Origin: Pseudomonas sp. J452
GTDB taxonomy: Bacteria; Pseudomonadota; Gammaproteobacteria; Pseudomonadales; Pseudomonadaceae
Length of the DNA: 64,000 bases
Direction of reading: 5' to 3'
Assembly: GCF_024666525.1 (NCBI RefSeq)
Contig: NZ_CP088294.1
Coordinates: 4,588,001-4,652,000, forward strand
Positions 1 through 8,507 of the stretch are shown in pieces. The notes below the pieces were generated by a model that made no database searches, was not told where the DNA came from, and was given only the letters and a program-made list of their open reading frames with translations. The position numbers and the translations under genes are program-made. Each line of letters opens with the position of its first letter. Position 1 is the first letter of the stretch.

Positions 1-1
1 C

Positions 2-367
2 TACACCCAGGCGCTGATCACCCAGATGGCGCAGACCGCCGTGTGCAACCGCCACCACTCGATCGACCAGCAGCTCTGTCGCTGGCTGCTGCTGTCACTG
101 GACCGCCTGCCGAGCAATCACCTGACCATGACCCAGGAACTGATCGCCAATATGCTCGGCGTGCGCCGCGAAGGCGTCACCGAGGCGGCCGGCAAGCTGC
201 AGCGCCAGGGCGTGATCGAATACAGCCGCGGGCATATCACCGTGATCGACCGGCACAAGCTCGAACAACTGAGCTGCGAGTGCTACGAGGTGGTCAAGCG
301 CGAAACCGACCGCCTGCTGCCCTATATCCCCCAACGCAAGCCCGTCGGCGCCCCGACCACGGCCTAG
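2..367 (+). CDS. Crp/Fnr-type transcriptional regulator, C-terminal part (cut by window edge)
   Basis: The reading frame is open from base 2, so the gene starts upstream of the window; only about 121 C-terminal residues are seen. They form a winged-helix DNA-binding domain of the Crp/Fnr class, with the recognition-helix region around MLGVRREGVTEAAGKL followed by the wing YSRGHITVIDR. The C-terminus closely resembles that of the complete regulator 290 bases downstream (shared LGVRR, GVT, YSRG and CECY motifs), so the two are tandem paralogs. The cyclic-nucleotide-like sensor domain lies outside the window, so the ligand cannot be guessed. Family assignment is firm; the target genes are unknown. 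Confidence 0.85.
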   Translation, partial: YTQALITQMAQTAVCNRHHSIDQQLCRWLLLSLDRLPSNHLTMTQELIANMLGVRREGVTEAAGKLQRQGVIEYSRGHITVIDRHKLEQLSCECYEVVKRETDRLLPYIPQRKPVGAPTTA

Positions 368-386
368 CAGCGAAACCCGCGACTAA

Positions 387-543
387 TGGCCTGTGCGGCT
401 AATTCGTGCATTCAAGTTTGAGTGCCAGGGTTTGCCAGACAAAGCGCCGCGACGAGTCGTAGCAGGGCTACGGTGAGGAGCGGCAACGCCGTATGGCGAA
501 GTCTGGCGCCGAAATTGAATAGTTGAATTAGCCAAACAGGCCA
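387..543. repeat. 157-bp imperfect palindrome between the Crp-like genes
   Basis: The 19-bp ends (387-405 and 525-543) are reverse complements with two mismatches. Inside them GCCAGAC (434-440) pairs with GTCTGGC (501-507), and a perfect hairpin CGTAGC-AGG-GCTACG sits in the middle near 458-472. The whole stretch could fold into one long rod. It lies in the gap between two regulators and shows no coding potential. It could be a non-autonomous mobile repeat, an RNA structure or both; no second copy was seen in this window. Confidence 0.6.
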
Positions 544-658
544 CTAGGTGCAGTAACGTACAGATCGCCTGCCGCCCGTCGCGCAGACTGCGGAAACGGG
601 ACTGCCAAGCACCCTTCCCGCGCCACACTCGGCTCGCCCGGTGCTGCAGGACGCCCCC

Positions 659-1387
659 ATGCTCATCGCTCAGCCACCACCCATCACCAACCTGCTGCTC
701 GACGGTTTGCCACGCAAGGAACGCAACAAAATCCTGCAGGACTGCGAACAGGTCGAACTGGTATTCGGCAAGATCCTCTGCGAGGCCGACCAGCCTTTTC
801 GCTACCTGTACTTTCCCCTTAGCGGCTTCATCTCCCTGGTCACCGCCCTGGGCGAACACCCACCGCTGGAACTGGGCCTGATCGGCAACGAAGGCATGCT
901 CGGCGCCACCCTGGCCCTGGGCGTCAACGCCGCGCCCTGCCGCGCCGTGGCGCAGGGCCACGGCAGCGCCTGGCGCATCGGTGCCACGCGGTTGCGCCAG
1001 CTATTGCCGGAGTGTCCGCACCTGCTGCGTACCCTCAAACGCTATATCTATGTACTGCTCACGCAGCTGTCGCAGAACGCCGCCTGCGGGCACTTCCACG
1101 AGGTCGAGCCGCGCCTGGCGCGCTGGCTGCTGATGACCCACGACCGTGCCCATGCGGACAACTTCCACCTGACCCACGAATACCTCGCCGAAATGCTTGG
1201 CGTGCGCCGCAGCGGCGTGACCATCGCCGCCGGTGCCCTGCAGTTGCGCCAGTTGATCCACTACAGCCGTGGGCAGATCACCATCCTCGACCGCCTGGGC
1301 CTGGAGGCCGCCGCCTGCGAGTGCTACAACGCGCTCAGCGCCGACTATGCGCGGCTGTTCAGCGCACCGGTCGCGGCGCCCGCCTGA
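659..1387 (+). CDS. Crp/Fnr family transcriptional regulator
   Basis: Complete 242-residue regulator. Residues about 15-130 form the cyclic-nucleotide-binding-like beta barrel (FGKILCEADQPFRYLYFPLSG) and residues about 150-230 the winged helix (LTHEYLAEMLGVRRSGVT, then the wing HYSRGQITILDR). I chose ATG 659 over the in-frame GTG at 641 because an AGGA stands eight bases before it. No Fnr-type N-terminal cysteine cluster is visible, so iron-sulfur sensing is unlikely; the usual phosphate-binding arginine-serine signature of true cAMP receptors is not obvious either. It is a paralog of the partial gene just upstream, from which it is separated by a palindromic element. Its regulon is unknown. 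Confidence 0.85.
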   Translation: MLIAQPPPITNLLLDGLPRKERNKILQDCEQVELVFGKILCEADQPFRYLYFPLSGFISLVTALGEHPPLELGLIGNEGMLGATLALGVNAAPCRAVAQGHGSAWRIGATRLRQLLPECPHLLRTLKRYIYVLLTQLSQNAACGHFHEVEPRLARWLLMTHDRAHADNFHLTHEYLAEMLGVRRSGVTIAAGALQLRQLIHYSRGQITILDRLGLEAAACECYNALSADYARLFSAPVAAPA

Positions 1388-1470
1388 GTGGCAGGCAAAC
1401 GCCCCGGACTGCATGGATGCAGGCGATAGGGTGACGCAGGAACAACAATCTAGAACAGGGGAAACAAGAG

Positions 1471-1530
1471 TTGGCCCACTCACCCTCTCCCCAACCCTCT
1501 CCCGTGAACGGGAGAGGGGGCAAAAGCGCA
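1471..1530. repeat. CTCTCCC-type dispersed repeat with hairpin
   Basis: Contains the perfect stem CCCTCTCCCG-tgaa-CGGGAGAGGG at 1495-1518. The same hairpin recurs near 18.85, 23.55, 30.87 and 44.94 kb. It sits between a plus-strand gene end and a minus-strand gene end, so it could also act as a two-way terminator. Confidence 0.7.
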
Positions 1531-1561
1531 GTGCACCAGGGTAGGGATATTGCTCAGACTC

Positions 1562-3676
1562 TCAGTCCACCGGCGCCAGTGCAGCAGCCGATACGCTGGC
1601 CTCGCTGGCCAACAGCAGGGTGGCGAACTGCATGGCGACCAGGCCCTGACCGAACAGGAAGCCCTGCCCTTCGCCACACTGTTCGGTCTTGAGAAAGAGC
1701 AGCTGCGCCTGGTCTTCCACGCCCTCGGCGACCACCTGGTAGTGCAGGCTGGCGCCCATGGCGATTACCGCGCGGACGATGATGCCGTTGCCGTGGGCCG
1801 CACTGATGGCATGCACGAAGGACTTGTCGATCTTCAGCACATCGATGGGAAACTTCAGCAGGTAGCTCAGGCTGGAATAGCCGGTACCGAAATCGTCGAT
1901 GGCCAGTTGCACACCCATGGCCTTGAGCTGATGCAGCACCGTGGCACTGGCATCAGCATCGCGCATCAGCACGCTCTCGGTGATCTCCAGCTGCAGCCGA
2001 TTCGGCTCCAGTCCAGTTTCCTCGAGAATGCTGCGCACCCCGTCGACAAAGCCCGGATGGCGAAATTCCAGGGCCGATACATTCACCGCGATCGAAGGCA
2101 GCACTATCCCCTCAGCCTCCCACTGGCAGGTCTGCAGGCAGGCCTCGCGCAGCACCCATTGGCCAATCTGCACGATCAACCCGCACTCCTCGGCCACCGT
2201 CATGAAGCGCTCGGGAAAGGTCATGCCCCACTGCGGATGCACCCAGCGCAGCAAGGCTTCGGCACCGGTGATGCTGCCCGTCTGCAGGTTGACCTTGGGC
2301 TGGTAGTGCAGCACCAGCTCATGCCGTTCCAGGGCACGCCACAGGCTGTGCTCGATGACCTGGCGCTCGACCGCGCGCACGTTCATGTCGTGCTTGAAGA
2401 ACTGGTAGTTGTTTCGCCCCGCTTCCTTGGCGTGGTACATGGCCGTGTCCGCGTTCTTCAACAGGGCTTCGGCGCTGCCGGCATCGGCGGGGTACACGCT
2501 GATGCCGATGCTGCTGGTCACCCGCAGTTCGTGCTGGTCGATGCGATGGGGAATGGCCAGCGCGGCGAGGATCTTCTGCGCGGTGAGGCTGGCATCCTGC
2601 ATGTTGCGCCCCTCGGCCAGCAGCACGACGAACTCGTCGCCACCATTGCGGCTCACCGTGTCCGAGCTGCGCACGCACTTGGCCAGGCGCAGCGCCACCG
2701 ACTGCAGCAGCTTGTCGCCGGCGCCATGGCCGAGCGAGTCGTTGATGTGCTTGAAGTTGTCCAGGTCGAGAAACATCAGGGCAATGGAGTTGCCACTGCG
2801 CTCGGCCAGGCTGATCGCCTGGGCGATGCGGTCGTTGAGCAGCACCCGATTAGGCAGTTTGGTGAGGAAGTCGTGCTGGGCCAGGTAGGCCATCTTCATG
2901 GCCATGGCGCGCGCCGCGGTGACATCGTGGAACACCACCACCGCCCCGCTGATCTGGCCATCGGAATCATGGATCGGCGCGGCCGAGTCCTCGATCGCCA
3001 CATTGCTGCCATCGCGACGAATCAGGATGGTGCCGGCGGCCATGCCAACCTCGGCGTCCTCCTGCAGAACCTGGTCGACCGGGCTGGGTACGACAGCAGC
3101 GCTGGCCCCGCTGATCAGCTGCAGGATCTGCGCAATCGGTTGCCCGCGCGCCTCCTCGCGCGTCCAGCCGGTCATACGCTCGGCCGCCAGGTTGAGGTAG
3201 TCGATGCGGCCTTGCAGGTCAGTGCCGATCACCGCATCGCTGATCGAGTTGAGGGTGGTTTCGGCACGCGCCTGCTCCACCAGCAGGCGCGCCTCGACCG
3301 TCTTGCGCTGGATGATATTGCTCAGCGACTGCGCCACCAGGTAGCTGGCGAAACGCCCCTTGAGCAGATAGCCCTGGGCCCCACAACGCAGTGATTCCAG
3401 CGCCAGCGGTTCGTCCTCCGGCGCACACAGGGTGAGAATGGGCAGGTGCGGCACGGCGGCGAAGACCGCCAGAAAGGTAGCGATACCCTGGCTATCGGGC
3501 AGCGCCAGATCGAGCAGCACGGCGTCGATGCCGCTGCCCTGCAGGCGGGTCATCGCCCTATCCAGACGGGTGACCCGTTCGCTGACGAAAGAGCCGTCCG
3601 CCGCATCGAACAGCATGTCCTGCAGCCCGCTGCAGTCGGTGGCATCCGCAGTCACAATCAGCACTCTGTAGCTCAT
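1562..3676 (-). CDS. Receiver-PAS-GGDEF-EAL cyclic-di-GMP signalling protein
   Basis: Protein of 704 residues. Residues 1-125 form a response-regulator receiver (LLDLALPD supplies the phospho-acceptor aspartate, GYLLKG the conserved lysine), about 135-255 a PAS domain, about 270-435 a GGDEF domain and about 450-690 an EAL domain. The GGDEF motif is intact and is preceded by an RSSD inhibitory I-site five residues upstream. The EAL domain keeps EALLRW, NVSALEF, ITES, DDFGTGYSSL, KIDKSFV and VAEGVE, so both diguanylate cyclase and phosphodiesterase activities are plausible. Start 3676 was preferred over 3709 because AAGGAG lies eight bases ahead of it. No membrane segment is seen, so it should be cytoplasmic. 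A cognate histidine kinase is not nearby. Confidence 0.93.
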   Translation of the reverse strand: MSYRVLIVTADATDCSGLQDMLFDAADGSFVSERVTRLDRAMTRLQGSGIDAVLLDLALPDSQGIATFLAVFAAVPHLPILTLCAPEDEPLALESLRCGAQGYLLKGRFASYLVAQSLSNIIQRKTVEARLLVEQARAETTLNSISDAVIGTDLQGRIDYLNLAAERMTGWTREEARGQPIAQILQLISGASAAVVPSPVDQVLQEDAEVGMAAGTILIRRDGSNVAIEDSAAPIHDSDGQISGAVVVFHDVTAARAMAMKMAYLAQHDFLTKLPNRVLLNDRIAQAISLAERSGNSIALMFLDLDNFKHINDSLGHGAGDKLLQSVALRLAKCVRSSDTVSRNGGDEFVVLLAEGRNMQDASLTAQKILAALAIPHRIDQHELRVTSSIGISVYPADAGSAEALLKNADTAMYHAKEAGRNNYQFFKHDMNVRAVERQVIEHSLWRALERHELVLHYQPKVNLQTGSITGAEALLRWVHPQWGMTFPERFMTVAEECGLIVQIGQWVLREACLQTCQWEAEGIVLPSIAVNVSALEFRHPGFVDGVRSILEETGLEPNRLQLEITESVLMRDADASATVLHQLKAMGVQLAIDDFGTGYSSLSYLLKFPIDVLKIDKSFVHAISAAHGNGIIVRAVIAMGASLHYQVVAEGVEDQAQLLFLKTEQCGEGQGFLFGQGLVAMQFATLLLASEASVSAAALAPVD

Positions 3677-3747
3677 AACCACACTCCTTTGCCGGAAATA
3701 TTGCTCCACGCCACAATCGACTGCATGAGTGCCACGGACGCTGCGTC

Positions 3748-4533
3748 TTAACGCAGGGAGCTGAGGGTATTGCTGATGATCACTTCCACACGCCGATTCA
3801 ACTGGCGGCCGGAGGCCGATTCATTGCCCGCCACGGGGGAGTTCTCACCCTTGCCGGAGGCATCCAGGCGGCTGGAAGCCACGCCCTGCCGCAGCAGGTA
3901 GGCCTTGACCGACTCGGCGCGGCGCTGCGACAGGCTGAAATTGGCGGCGTCGCTGCCGACATTGTCGGTGTGCCCCTCGATCAGCACGTCGCGCTCCGGG
4001 TGCTGCTGGAGAAACTGCGCCAGCCGGCCCAGATCGTTGGCGCCGGCACTGCGCAACTCCGCACCGCCGGTGGCGAACAGCAGGTCACCAATGGTCATGA
4101 CCATGCCGCGTTCGGTCTGCTTGGCATTCAGCGCATTGAGTTGACGCTGCAGCTCATCGGCCTCCGCGGTGCGCGAATCCAGACGGGCTCCCTCGCGCTG
4201 CTGGCTAAGCGACTGGCGCTGGTCTTCATAAAAGCGCGCCTGCGCCACGGCACGGGCAATTTCCACCTTGCGGTCGGCCATCACCACCAGGTGCTGGCCC
4301 AGCTCCTGCTCCGCAGCATTGCCTTTGCGCGGCTGCTCGGCGGCGATCACCGCGACTTCCGCGTCCTTGATGGCCACCGGGGCACGGTTGGCCAGTTCGG
4401 CATCGCCTTGCAGCAGGGTCAGCTTGTCACGGGTGGCGGCAGCGCCTGGTGGGGTGCTCGGTGCGGCACAACCGGCGAGCGCTACACAGATGGCCAGCGC
4501 ACTGAAGAGATGGAGGTTCTGCACAGTGTTCAT
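3748..4533 (-). CDS. OmpA-family peptidoglycan-associated lipoprotein
   Basis: 261 residues. The signal peptide ends in the lipobox LAGC (cysteine about 22), so the protein is probably anchored to the outer membrane by lipid. A helical, charged middle region (about 35-145) is followed by an OmpA-like peptidoglycan-binding domain at about 150-255, with LIEGHTDNVG, SLSQRRAESV and NRRVEVII. Its ATG overlaps the stop of the upstream DUF4398 lipoprotein in an ATGA, so translation of the two is probably coupled. The pair recurs widely in Pseudomonas and is likely involved in envelope stability; a direct function has not been shown here. Confidence 0.9.
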   Translation of the reverse strand: MNTVQNLHLFSALAICVALAGCAAPSTPPGAAATRDKLTLLQGDAELANRAPVAIKDAEVAVIAAEQPRKGNAAEQELGQHLVVMADRKVEIARAVAQARFYEDQRQSLSQQREGARLDSRTAEADELQRQLNALNAKQTERGMVMTIGDLLFATGGAELRSAGANDLGRLAQFLQQHPERDVLIEGHTDNVGSDAANFSLSQRRAESVKAYLLRQGVASSRLDASGKGENSPVAGNESASGRQLNRRVEVIISNTLSSLR

Positions 4534-4931
4534 TGTTGTACTCCCGTGTTGCGTTGCATTTCCTGTTTCAGGCTGTCGGTACTTTTGCGCATCTCGTCAT
4601 TCACCACCTTGGCTTTGGCGGCCTGGGACTTGGCCAGGGCTAACTCGGCCTCGGCGCGCGACTGCTGGGCCAGGCGTTCGGCCAGCAGCATCTCGTCCAG
4701 CTTCACCGCGTTATTGGCGGCCAGCAGCTTGTCGCGGGCCACGCCCAGTTCCGGCGCGGCGTAATCGGCAACGCGGGCGCGCTCGGCATTGCTGATCGCC
4801 GATTCGGCGGCCTGCAGGGCCTGGCTGGGTGGCTCAGGTGAGGCACAGGCGCCAAGCAACAGCAGGCCGGCACAACCGCCGAGCAGGCGTAACGCGGTAG
4901 TGCGGCGGGTGGGTTGCGGGGTCAGGTTCAT
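4530..4931 (-). CDS. DUF4398 domain lipoprotein
   Basis: 133 residues. The start at 4931 is set by GAGG eight bases before the ATG. The signal peptide carries a twin arginine-like RRTTALR stretch and ends in the lipobox LGAC, so this is a predicted lipoprotein. The rest is a helical DUF4398 domain (QALQAAESAISNAERARV) rich in alanine and charged residues, suggesting a coiled coil. It overlaps the OmpA-family gene downstream by four bases. The two products probably work together at the cell envelope. The family has no assigned biochemical activity. Confidence 0.85.
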   Translation of the reverse strand: MNLTPQPTRRTTALRLLGGCAGLLLLGACASPEPPSQALQAAESAISNAERARVADYAAPELGVARDKLLAANNAVKLDEMLLAERLAQQSRAEAELALAKSQAAKAKVVNDEMRKSTDSLKQEMQRNTGVQQ

Positions 4932-5004
4932 GGTGTTGTCCTCGAAGACAACAGCGCTGCAACGGGGCAGACGCTGTGCGGGTGGGTGTGCCAAGTGCGC
5001 AGCC

Positions 5005-5355
5005 TCAGAAACTGAAGCCGCGCACCAGCAAACGGTCGCTGGCGGTGATGGCCGCCTGCAGTTCGAAACCTTCCAGCTCCACGGCATGCAATGGCTCGTG
5101 CGCGGGCAACCACTCGACGGGGTGCTCGACAGCCGCCACGCAACAGGGTGAATCGCTGCAGCCCTGACCATCGTCGTGGGCCGCCAGCAGGCCCTGGCTA
5201 TGTACGGCCAGGGCATAGGTTTTCCACACCAGCGCCTGCTGGCGTGCCGCCGCAGCGTCCTGGGACAGGCTCAGGGCAACGGCCAGGCTGCCGATCGCCA
5301 ACATCGCCAGGGCCAGGCCGAAGGCGAGCATCAGGGTGCGCGAATAGGTGCTCAT
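5005..5355 (-). CDS. Hypothetical single-pass membrane or secreted protein
   Basis: 116 residues, not recognised. Residues about 6-31 are a strongly hydrophobic segment (a signal anchor or signal peptide). The remainder contains a cysteine-rich patch, GCSDSPCC, about halfway along, which could form disulfides in the periplasm. Start 5355 is supported by GGAG eight bases upstream; the longer open frame to 5418 has no such site. It lies just upstream of the DUF4398/OmpA lipoprotein pair on the same strand, 73 bases away, so it may be co-transcribed. Confidence 0.6.
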   Translation of the reverse strand: MSTYSRTLMLAFGLALAMLAIGSLAVALSLSQDAAAARQQALVWKTYALAVHSQGLLAAHDDGQGCSDSPCCVAAVEHPVEWLPAHEPLHAVELEGFELQAAITASDRLLVRGFSF

Positions 5356-5484
5356 GCTGTTTCTCCAACGGGCGTGACGGCTGCTTGAGGCACCACGCCG
5401 AAAAAGTGAAAACCCCACTGAAAGCTCCAGGGGCCAAGATCCACTGCGATGGACGAAGCGTCAGGCAACCTGGCTCAGCTCAGC

Positions 5485-5700
5485 TCAACACTTGCTCTTC
5501 TCGATGAACGCCTTGACCTGGGCATCGGCTTCGTCACGCGAGAAGGCGTAGCGCGCCTGCAACAGCCCCGCCAGACGCAGCGCCTGGCCCCGCTTGATCA
5601 ACCGCTGGTTGTCGGTGAAATGGCCCCAGGCCCGCGTGACAACCCCAATCTGCTGCTTGCATTGGCCGCACAACTGGGCGGCACTGAGCAGGCCGCTCAC
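5485..5700 (-). CDS. CsbD family small stress protein
   Basis: 71 residues with a GTG start at 5700 that overlaps the stop of the preceding gene in a GTGA. The sequence QCKQQIGVVTRAWGHFTDNQ followed by RLAGLLQARYAFSRDEADAQV is the CsbD pattern, and the end, VKAFIEKSKC, matches the second CsbD protein at 14.3 kb (VKSFIKKCKC). CsbD proteins are small general-stress proteins of unknown mechanism. Compared with its paralog, this copy has lost the typical DELKGKW motif near the N-terminus (it has SAAQLCGQ), so it is the more divergent of the two. Confidence 0.8.
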   Translation of the reverse strand: MSGLLSAAQLCGQCKQQIGVVTRAWGHFTDNQRLIKRGQALRLAGLLQARYAFSRDEADAQVKAFIEKSKC

Positions 5701-5951
5701 TGATACGGCTCGATGCTGGCAAACCGCTCATCGTCCTCTGCCGGGCCCGAGTAGCCATCCAGCAGCTCTTCTCGCTCGCTACGCCTGGGCTCCTTGAGCT
5801 CCGGCCAGGGATTGAGCAACGGGTCGTGCTGTTCACCCGGCAGCGGCTGCTGCCGCGGATCACCAATTGGCGGCGGGGCGACATCCGGATTCGGCCGCTC
5901 GGCAGGCGGAGCAGGTATTACCGGCAGCTGCGGAGCAATCGGCGTGGGCAT
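5697..5951 (-). CDS. Small proline-rich protein, partner of CsbD
   Basis: 84 residues, very rich in proline and charged residues (PTPIAPQLPVIPAPPAERP near the start), so probably disordered. Start 5951 is fixed by a strong AGGAGG. Its TGA overlaps the GTG of the CsbD gene by four bases. The same layout, a small disordered protein followed by a CsbD gene with a four-base overlap, occurs again at 14.3-14.8 kb. Function unknown; coupling to CsbD is inferred from the overlap. Confidence 0.7.
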   Translation of the reverse strand: MPTPIAPQLPVIPAPPAERPNPDVAPPPIGDPRQQPLPGEQHDPLLNPWPELKEPRRSEREELLDGYSGPAEDDERFASIEPYQ

Positions 5952-6219
5952 GATGACCTCCTGTAGAACCTCCGGCAGCGAACAAAGGACGCAACTCGGG
6001 ATGAAGACGATGGCAGCCCGTCCAGGGCCCGTCCGTACGCTGGCGCGCATAGGCGCAGGTAATTTCGCTCAGGCAAGCAAATACCGGGCTGCGTTCGCTG
6101 ACGCACAGACACCACGACAGCCAGCGCCCAGGCTTGCCAATCACCGCGTCAGCCGACTCGCCTTACCAGCGGTTGCGCACCCGCCGCCTTGCGGCGATGC
6201 CACCCAGAAGGAGCCAACC

Positions 6220-6591
6220 ATGCAGAATCCGACGAACATCAACGAGCCAGGCAACCTCGGCCAAGGCGCCAACAGCGCCAAAAGCAACCATGCCGGCACG
6301 CAGTCCAACGTCTCCCGCGAGTTTCACAACTTCCTCGCGGACATCGAGGACCTGATCAAGGAAACCACCTCGCTGACCGGCGATGACCTGGCCCGTGCGC
6401 GGGTCAAGCTCAATGCCCGGATCGCCAGCGCCAAGGCCTCCGCCGAGGGCATGGGAGAAACGGTGGTGCAACGTGCCCGACAGACCGCCAACGTGACCAA
6501 TGCCTACGTCCACGAGCAACCCTGGAAAGCCGTCGGCGCCAGCGCCGCCATTGCCTTCCTGTTCGGTCTCGTGATCGCGCGGCGCAGCTAG
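6220..6591 (+). CDS. DUF883 (ElaB/YqjD-type) membrane-anchored stress protein
   Basis: 123 residues with ATG 6220 behind AGAAGGAG. The N-terminal third is polar, the middle is a long amphipathic helix (FLADIEDLIKETTSLTGDDL), and the C-terminus is a single hydrophobic segment ending in ARRS, the typical DUF883 tail anchor (AAIAFLFGLVIARRS). E. coli YqjD of this family is a stationary-phase inner-membrane protein that binds ribosomes. It is the first gene of an operon with YqjE- and YqjK-like genes, as in E. coli. A shared upstream motif lies at 6091-6110. Confidence 0.88.
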   Translation: MQNPTNINEPGNLGQGANSAKSNHAGTQSNVSREFHNFLADIEDLIKETTSLTGDDLARARVKLNARIASAKASAEGMGETVVQRARQTANVTNAYVHEQPWKAVGASAAIAFLFGLVIARRS

Positions 6592-6609
6592 CCATAGCCT
6601 GCCTGCACA

Positions 6610-7074
6610 ATGACCCATCAACCTGAGGAGCAAGCGGCGTCCGTCGATCAGACGCGCGCCGATGCGCAGGCCCACCTGGGCCCGCCGCCTAACGACCTGA
6701 GTTTGTTCGCGCTGCTGCGTCTGCTGCGCTCGGCAGGCCGTGCGCTGCTGGCGCAAACGGCCCTGCATGGGCAACTGGCGCGGGTGGAGTGGGCGGAAGA
6801 ACGCAATCGCCTGCTGCACATGCTGCTGGCCACCCTGTTCGGCTTTGCCTGTGGCCTGACCCTGCTGCTGCTCTGCAGCGCCCTGGTACTGCTGCTGAGC
6901 TGGGCCACCCCCTACCGGATTCCCGTATTGCTCGGCCTGCTGCTGGTGCATGGGCTCGGCTGCGCCGGCGCCTGGTACCGCTTCCGGCTGCTGGCGGCAC
7001 GCAGCAGCGCAAGCTTTGCCGCCACCCGCGCAGAGCTGGCCGCGGATCTCGCCCTACTCAAGAGCAGGTTATGA
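6610..7074 (+). CDS. YqjE-like (phage holin family) inner membrane protein
   Basis: 154 residues. The first 65 are soluble and charged. Two transmembrane segments follow, at about 68-97 and 102-125 (LLHMLLATLFGFACGLTLLL; IPVLLGLLLVHGLGCAGAW). The C-terminus is a short charged helix. This arrangement fits the DUF1469/holin-3_6 family. The gene follows the DUF883 gene by 18 bases and overlaps the next gene in an ATGA, matching the yqjD-yqjE-yqjK order of E. coli. Despite the family name there is no sign of phage genes around it. Confidence 0.82.
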   Translation: MTHQPEEQAASVDQTRADAQAHLGPPPNDLSLFALLRLLRSAGRALLAQTALHGQLARVEWAEERNRLLHMLLATLFGFACGLTLLLLCSALVLLLSWATPYRIPVLLGLLLVHGLGCAGAWYRFRLLAARSSASFAATRAELAADLALLKSRL

Positions 7075-7406
7075 GCACAGACCCCGTCATTCCCCTCAGC
7101 GAACAACGCCTGGCCTTGCGCCGTCGCTTGTTCCTGCAACGCCAACGCATCCGTCATCTGCTCGCGCCCAGTGGCCCGCTGAACGATGTCTTTCCACGCA
7201 GCCTGACCATGCGCCTGATCACCCAGCGCCCGGCCGTGGCCTTGCGCCTGGCCTCGCAAGTGGCCATGGTGCTGCTCGGCCCGCGCCTGGTGCGCGGCCT
7301 GGGCGGTGCGCTGTTGCTGGCCAGGCTGCTGCATTCGGCAACGCACAACCCACCGCTGCTGCCAGCGCCCGACGACGAGCGCCAGGGTCGCTTGCCGCTT
7401 GATTGA
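7071..7406 (+). CDS. YqjK-like protein
   Basis: 111 residues; ATG 7071 overlaps the upstream stop by four bases. The N-terminal half is a basic helix (LSEQRLALRRRLFLQRQRIR), the middle has a moderately hydrophobic segment (about 58-85), and the C-terminus is short and polar. Position and composition match YqjK, the third member of the yqjDEK-type operon. Sequence similarity to that family is weak by eye, so the name rests mainly on operon order. Confidence 0.7.
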   Translation: MSTDPVIPLSEQRLALRRRLFLQRQRIRHLLAPSGPLNDVFPRSLTMRLITQRPAVALRLASQVAMVLLGPRLVRGLGGALLLARLLHSATHNPPLLPAPDDERQGRLPLD

Positions 7407-7437
7407 CCACCACCACGGCAACCGATCCTAGGTAGCT

Positions 7438-8010
7438 TCACTCAAGGAGCGCGGCGTGCGGCGTCCAGGGTTTGACCGGCAGGGTTTCCAGCAGGTCGGC
7501 CAGTTCGTCGGCGTGCTCCTCTTCCACCGCGAGAATGCCCTTGAGCAACTGGCTGGTGGTCGGGTCCTGGTCGCCGAGGTACTGGATCAGCTCGCGGTAG
7601 CTGTCGATGGCGATGCGCTCGGCCACCAGATTTTCCCGAATCATCTCCAGCAGCGAAGCGCCCGCCACGTACTCCGCATGGCTGCGGCGGCTCAGGCTGT
7701 CCGGGGCGAAATCCGGCTCGCCGCCGAGCTGCACGATGCGCCCGGCCAGCAGGTCGGCATGGCCCTGCTCCTCGTTGGAATGCCGGAGGAACTCATCGGC
7801 GATGCTTTTGCCGTGAATACCGCGCGCCATGAAATGGTGGCGCCGGTAGCGCAGCACGCAGACGATTTCCGTGGCCAGGGCTTCGTTGAGCAGCCGCAGC
7901 ACCTCGCTGCGATCGGCGTTGTAGCCGGCGGTCACGGCACCTTGTTCGATATGTTCACGGGCCTGCTGGCGCAGGGTTGCGACACTGCTTAAAAGCACTT
8001 TGCTCTGCAT
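7438..8010 (-). CDS. Ferritin-like (bacterioferritin/Dps-type) diiron protein
   Basis: 190 residues forming a four-helix bundle. Likely metal ligands are E48, then E81 and H84 in EEQGH, and a second set in the helices IRENLVAERIAIDSY and AVEEEHADEL (an ExxH pair). This is the bacterioferritin ligand pattern. No methionine is placed as the usual haem ligand can be, so whether it binds haem is unclear. Start 8010 follows AAGGTGACC. The long N-terminal extension in the open frame upstream is GC-skewed non-coding sequence. It probably stores iron or detoxifies peroxide in stress, consistent with its neighbours. Confidence 0.85.
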   Translation of the reverse strand: MQSKVLLSSVATLRQQAREHIEQGAVTAGYNADRSEVLRLLNEALATEIVCVLRYRRHHFMARGIHGKSIADEFLRHSNEEQGHADLLAGRIVQLGGEPDFAPDSLSRRSHAEYVAGASLLEMIRENLVAERIAIDSYRELIQYLGDQDPTTSQLLKGILAVEEEHADELADLLETLPVKPWTPHAALLE

Positions 8011-8243
8011 GACGGTCACCTTGTCTGTGGGCTGTCCAGCTTGCCCGCGGCGCCTGGCCGGGTCGGTGCGCCGGCGTACAGAGTTCGGCGTTTTGCCACG
8101 GCGCCGGCGCGCGCAACATCTGCTGCGGCTAGCAGGGCCGGCTCGGTGCTTGGCGGACTCAGTTCGATGGCGTACAGACCTTGCCCCAAGCGGCGCGCAG
8201 GATGAAACAAACCACAGCAGCACGCGCTGCAGCAGGCCACGCA

Positions 8244-8453
8244 ATGAACGGCATGATCGAATCCCATCGGGTCCAGCACATCAACGCGCAGTGCCACCCA
8301 CTGCAGCTCTACCTGCACAAACTCAGCGGCATCCGCTACGCGGCCACCTATGAGTCGACCTGCAGCTACGAGCTCAGCCCGATCCACGGCGAGCCGCAAC
8401 ACGCCAGCATCCAGGAGCTGGCCAATGCCGAGGTCTGGCAGTTGCTGCCCTAA
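8244..8453 (+). CDS. Small hypothetical protein
   Basis: About 69 residues, not recognised. It is soluble, with several histidines and tyrosines (HINAQCHPLQLYLHKLSGIRY, then ATYESTCSYEL). The start is uncertain: ATG 8244 has a weak AGG seven bases upstream, ATG 8253 and ATG 8202 are alternatives. It lies 54 bases before another unknown gene on the same strand. The shared upstream motif of this region occurs at 8160-8179 and its core also at 8073-8082. Confidence 0.5.
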   Translation: MNGMIESHRVQHINAQCHPLQLYLHKLSGIRYAATYESTCSYELSPIHGEPQHASIQELANAEVWQLLP

Positions 8454-8507
8454 CCCCTCTCCGGCAAGGCACTCCAGTGCCCTGCCCCTACAGCATGAGG
8501 TATGACC

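Noticed and set aside
387..543. Integron attC site
   Set aside because: The ends lack the AAC and GTT cores and there is no integrase or cassette array.
1550..3394. 614-residue open frame on the plus strand
   Set aside because: It is antisense to the GGDEF/EAL gene, histidine- and glutamine-rich, and has no domain or ribosome-binding site; the minus-strand frame carries all known motifs.
6610..7074. Phage holin and prophage remnant
   Set aside because: The family name is misleading; gene order matches yqjD-yqjE-yqjK and no phage gene is present.
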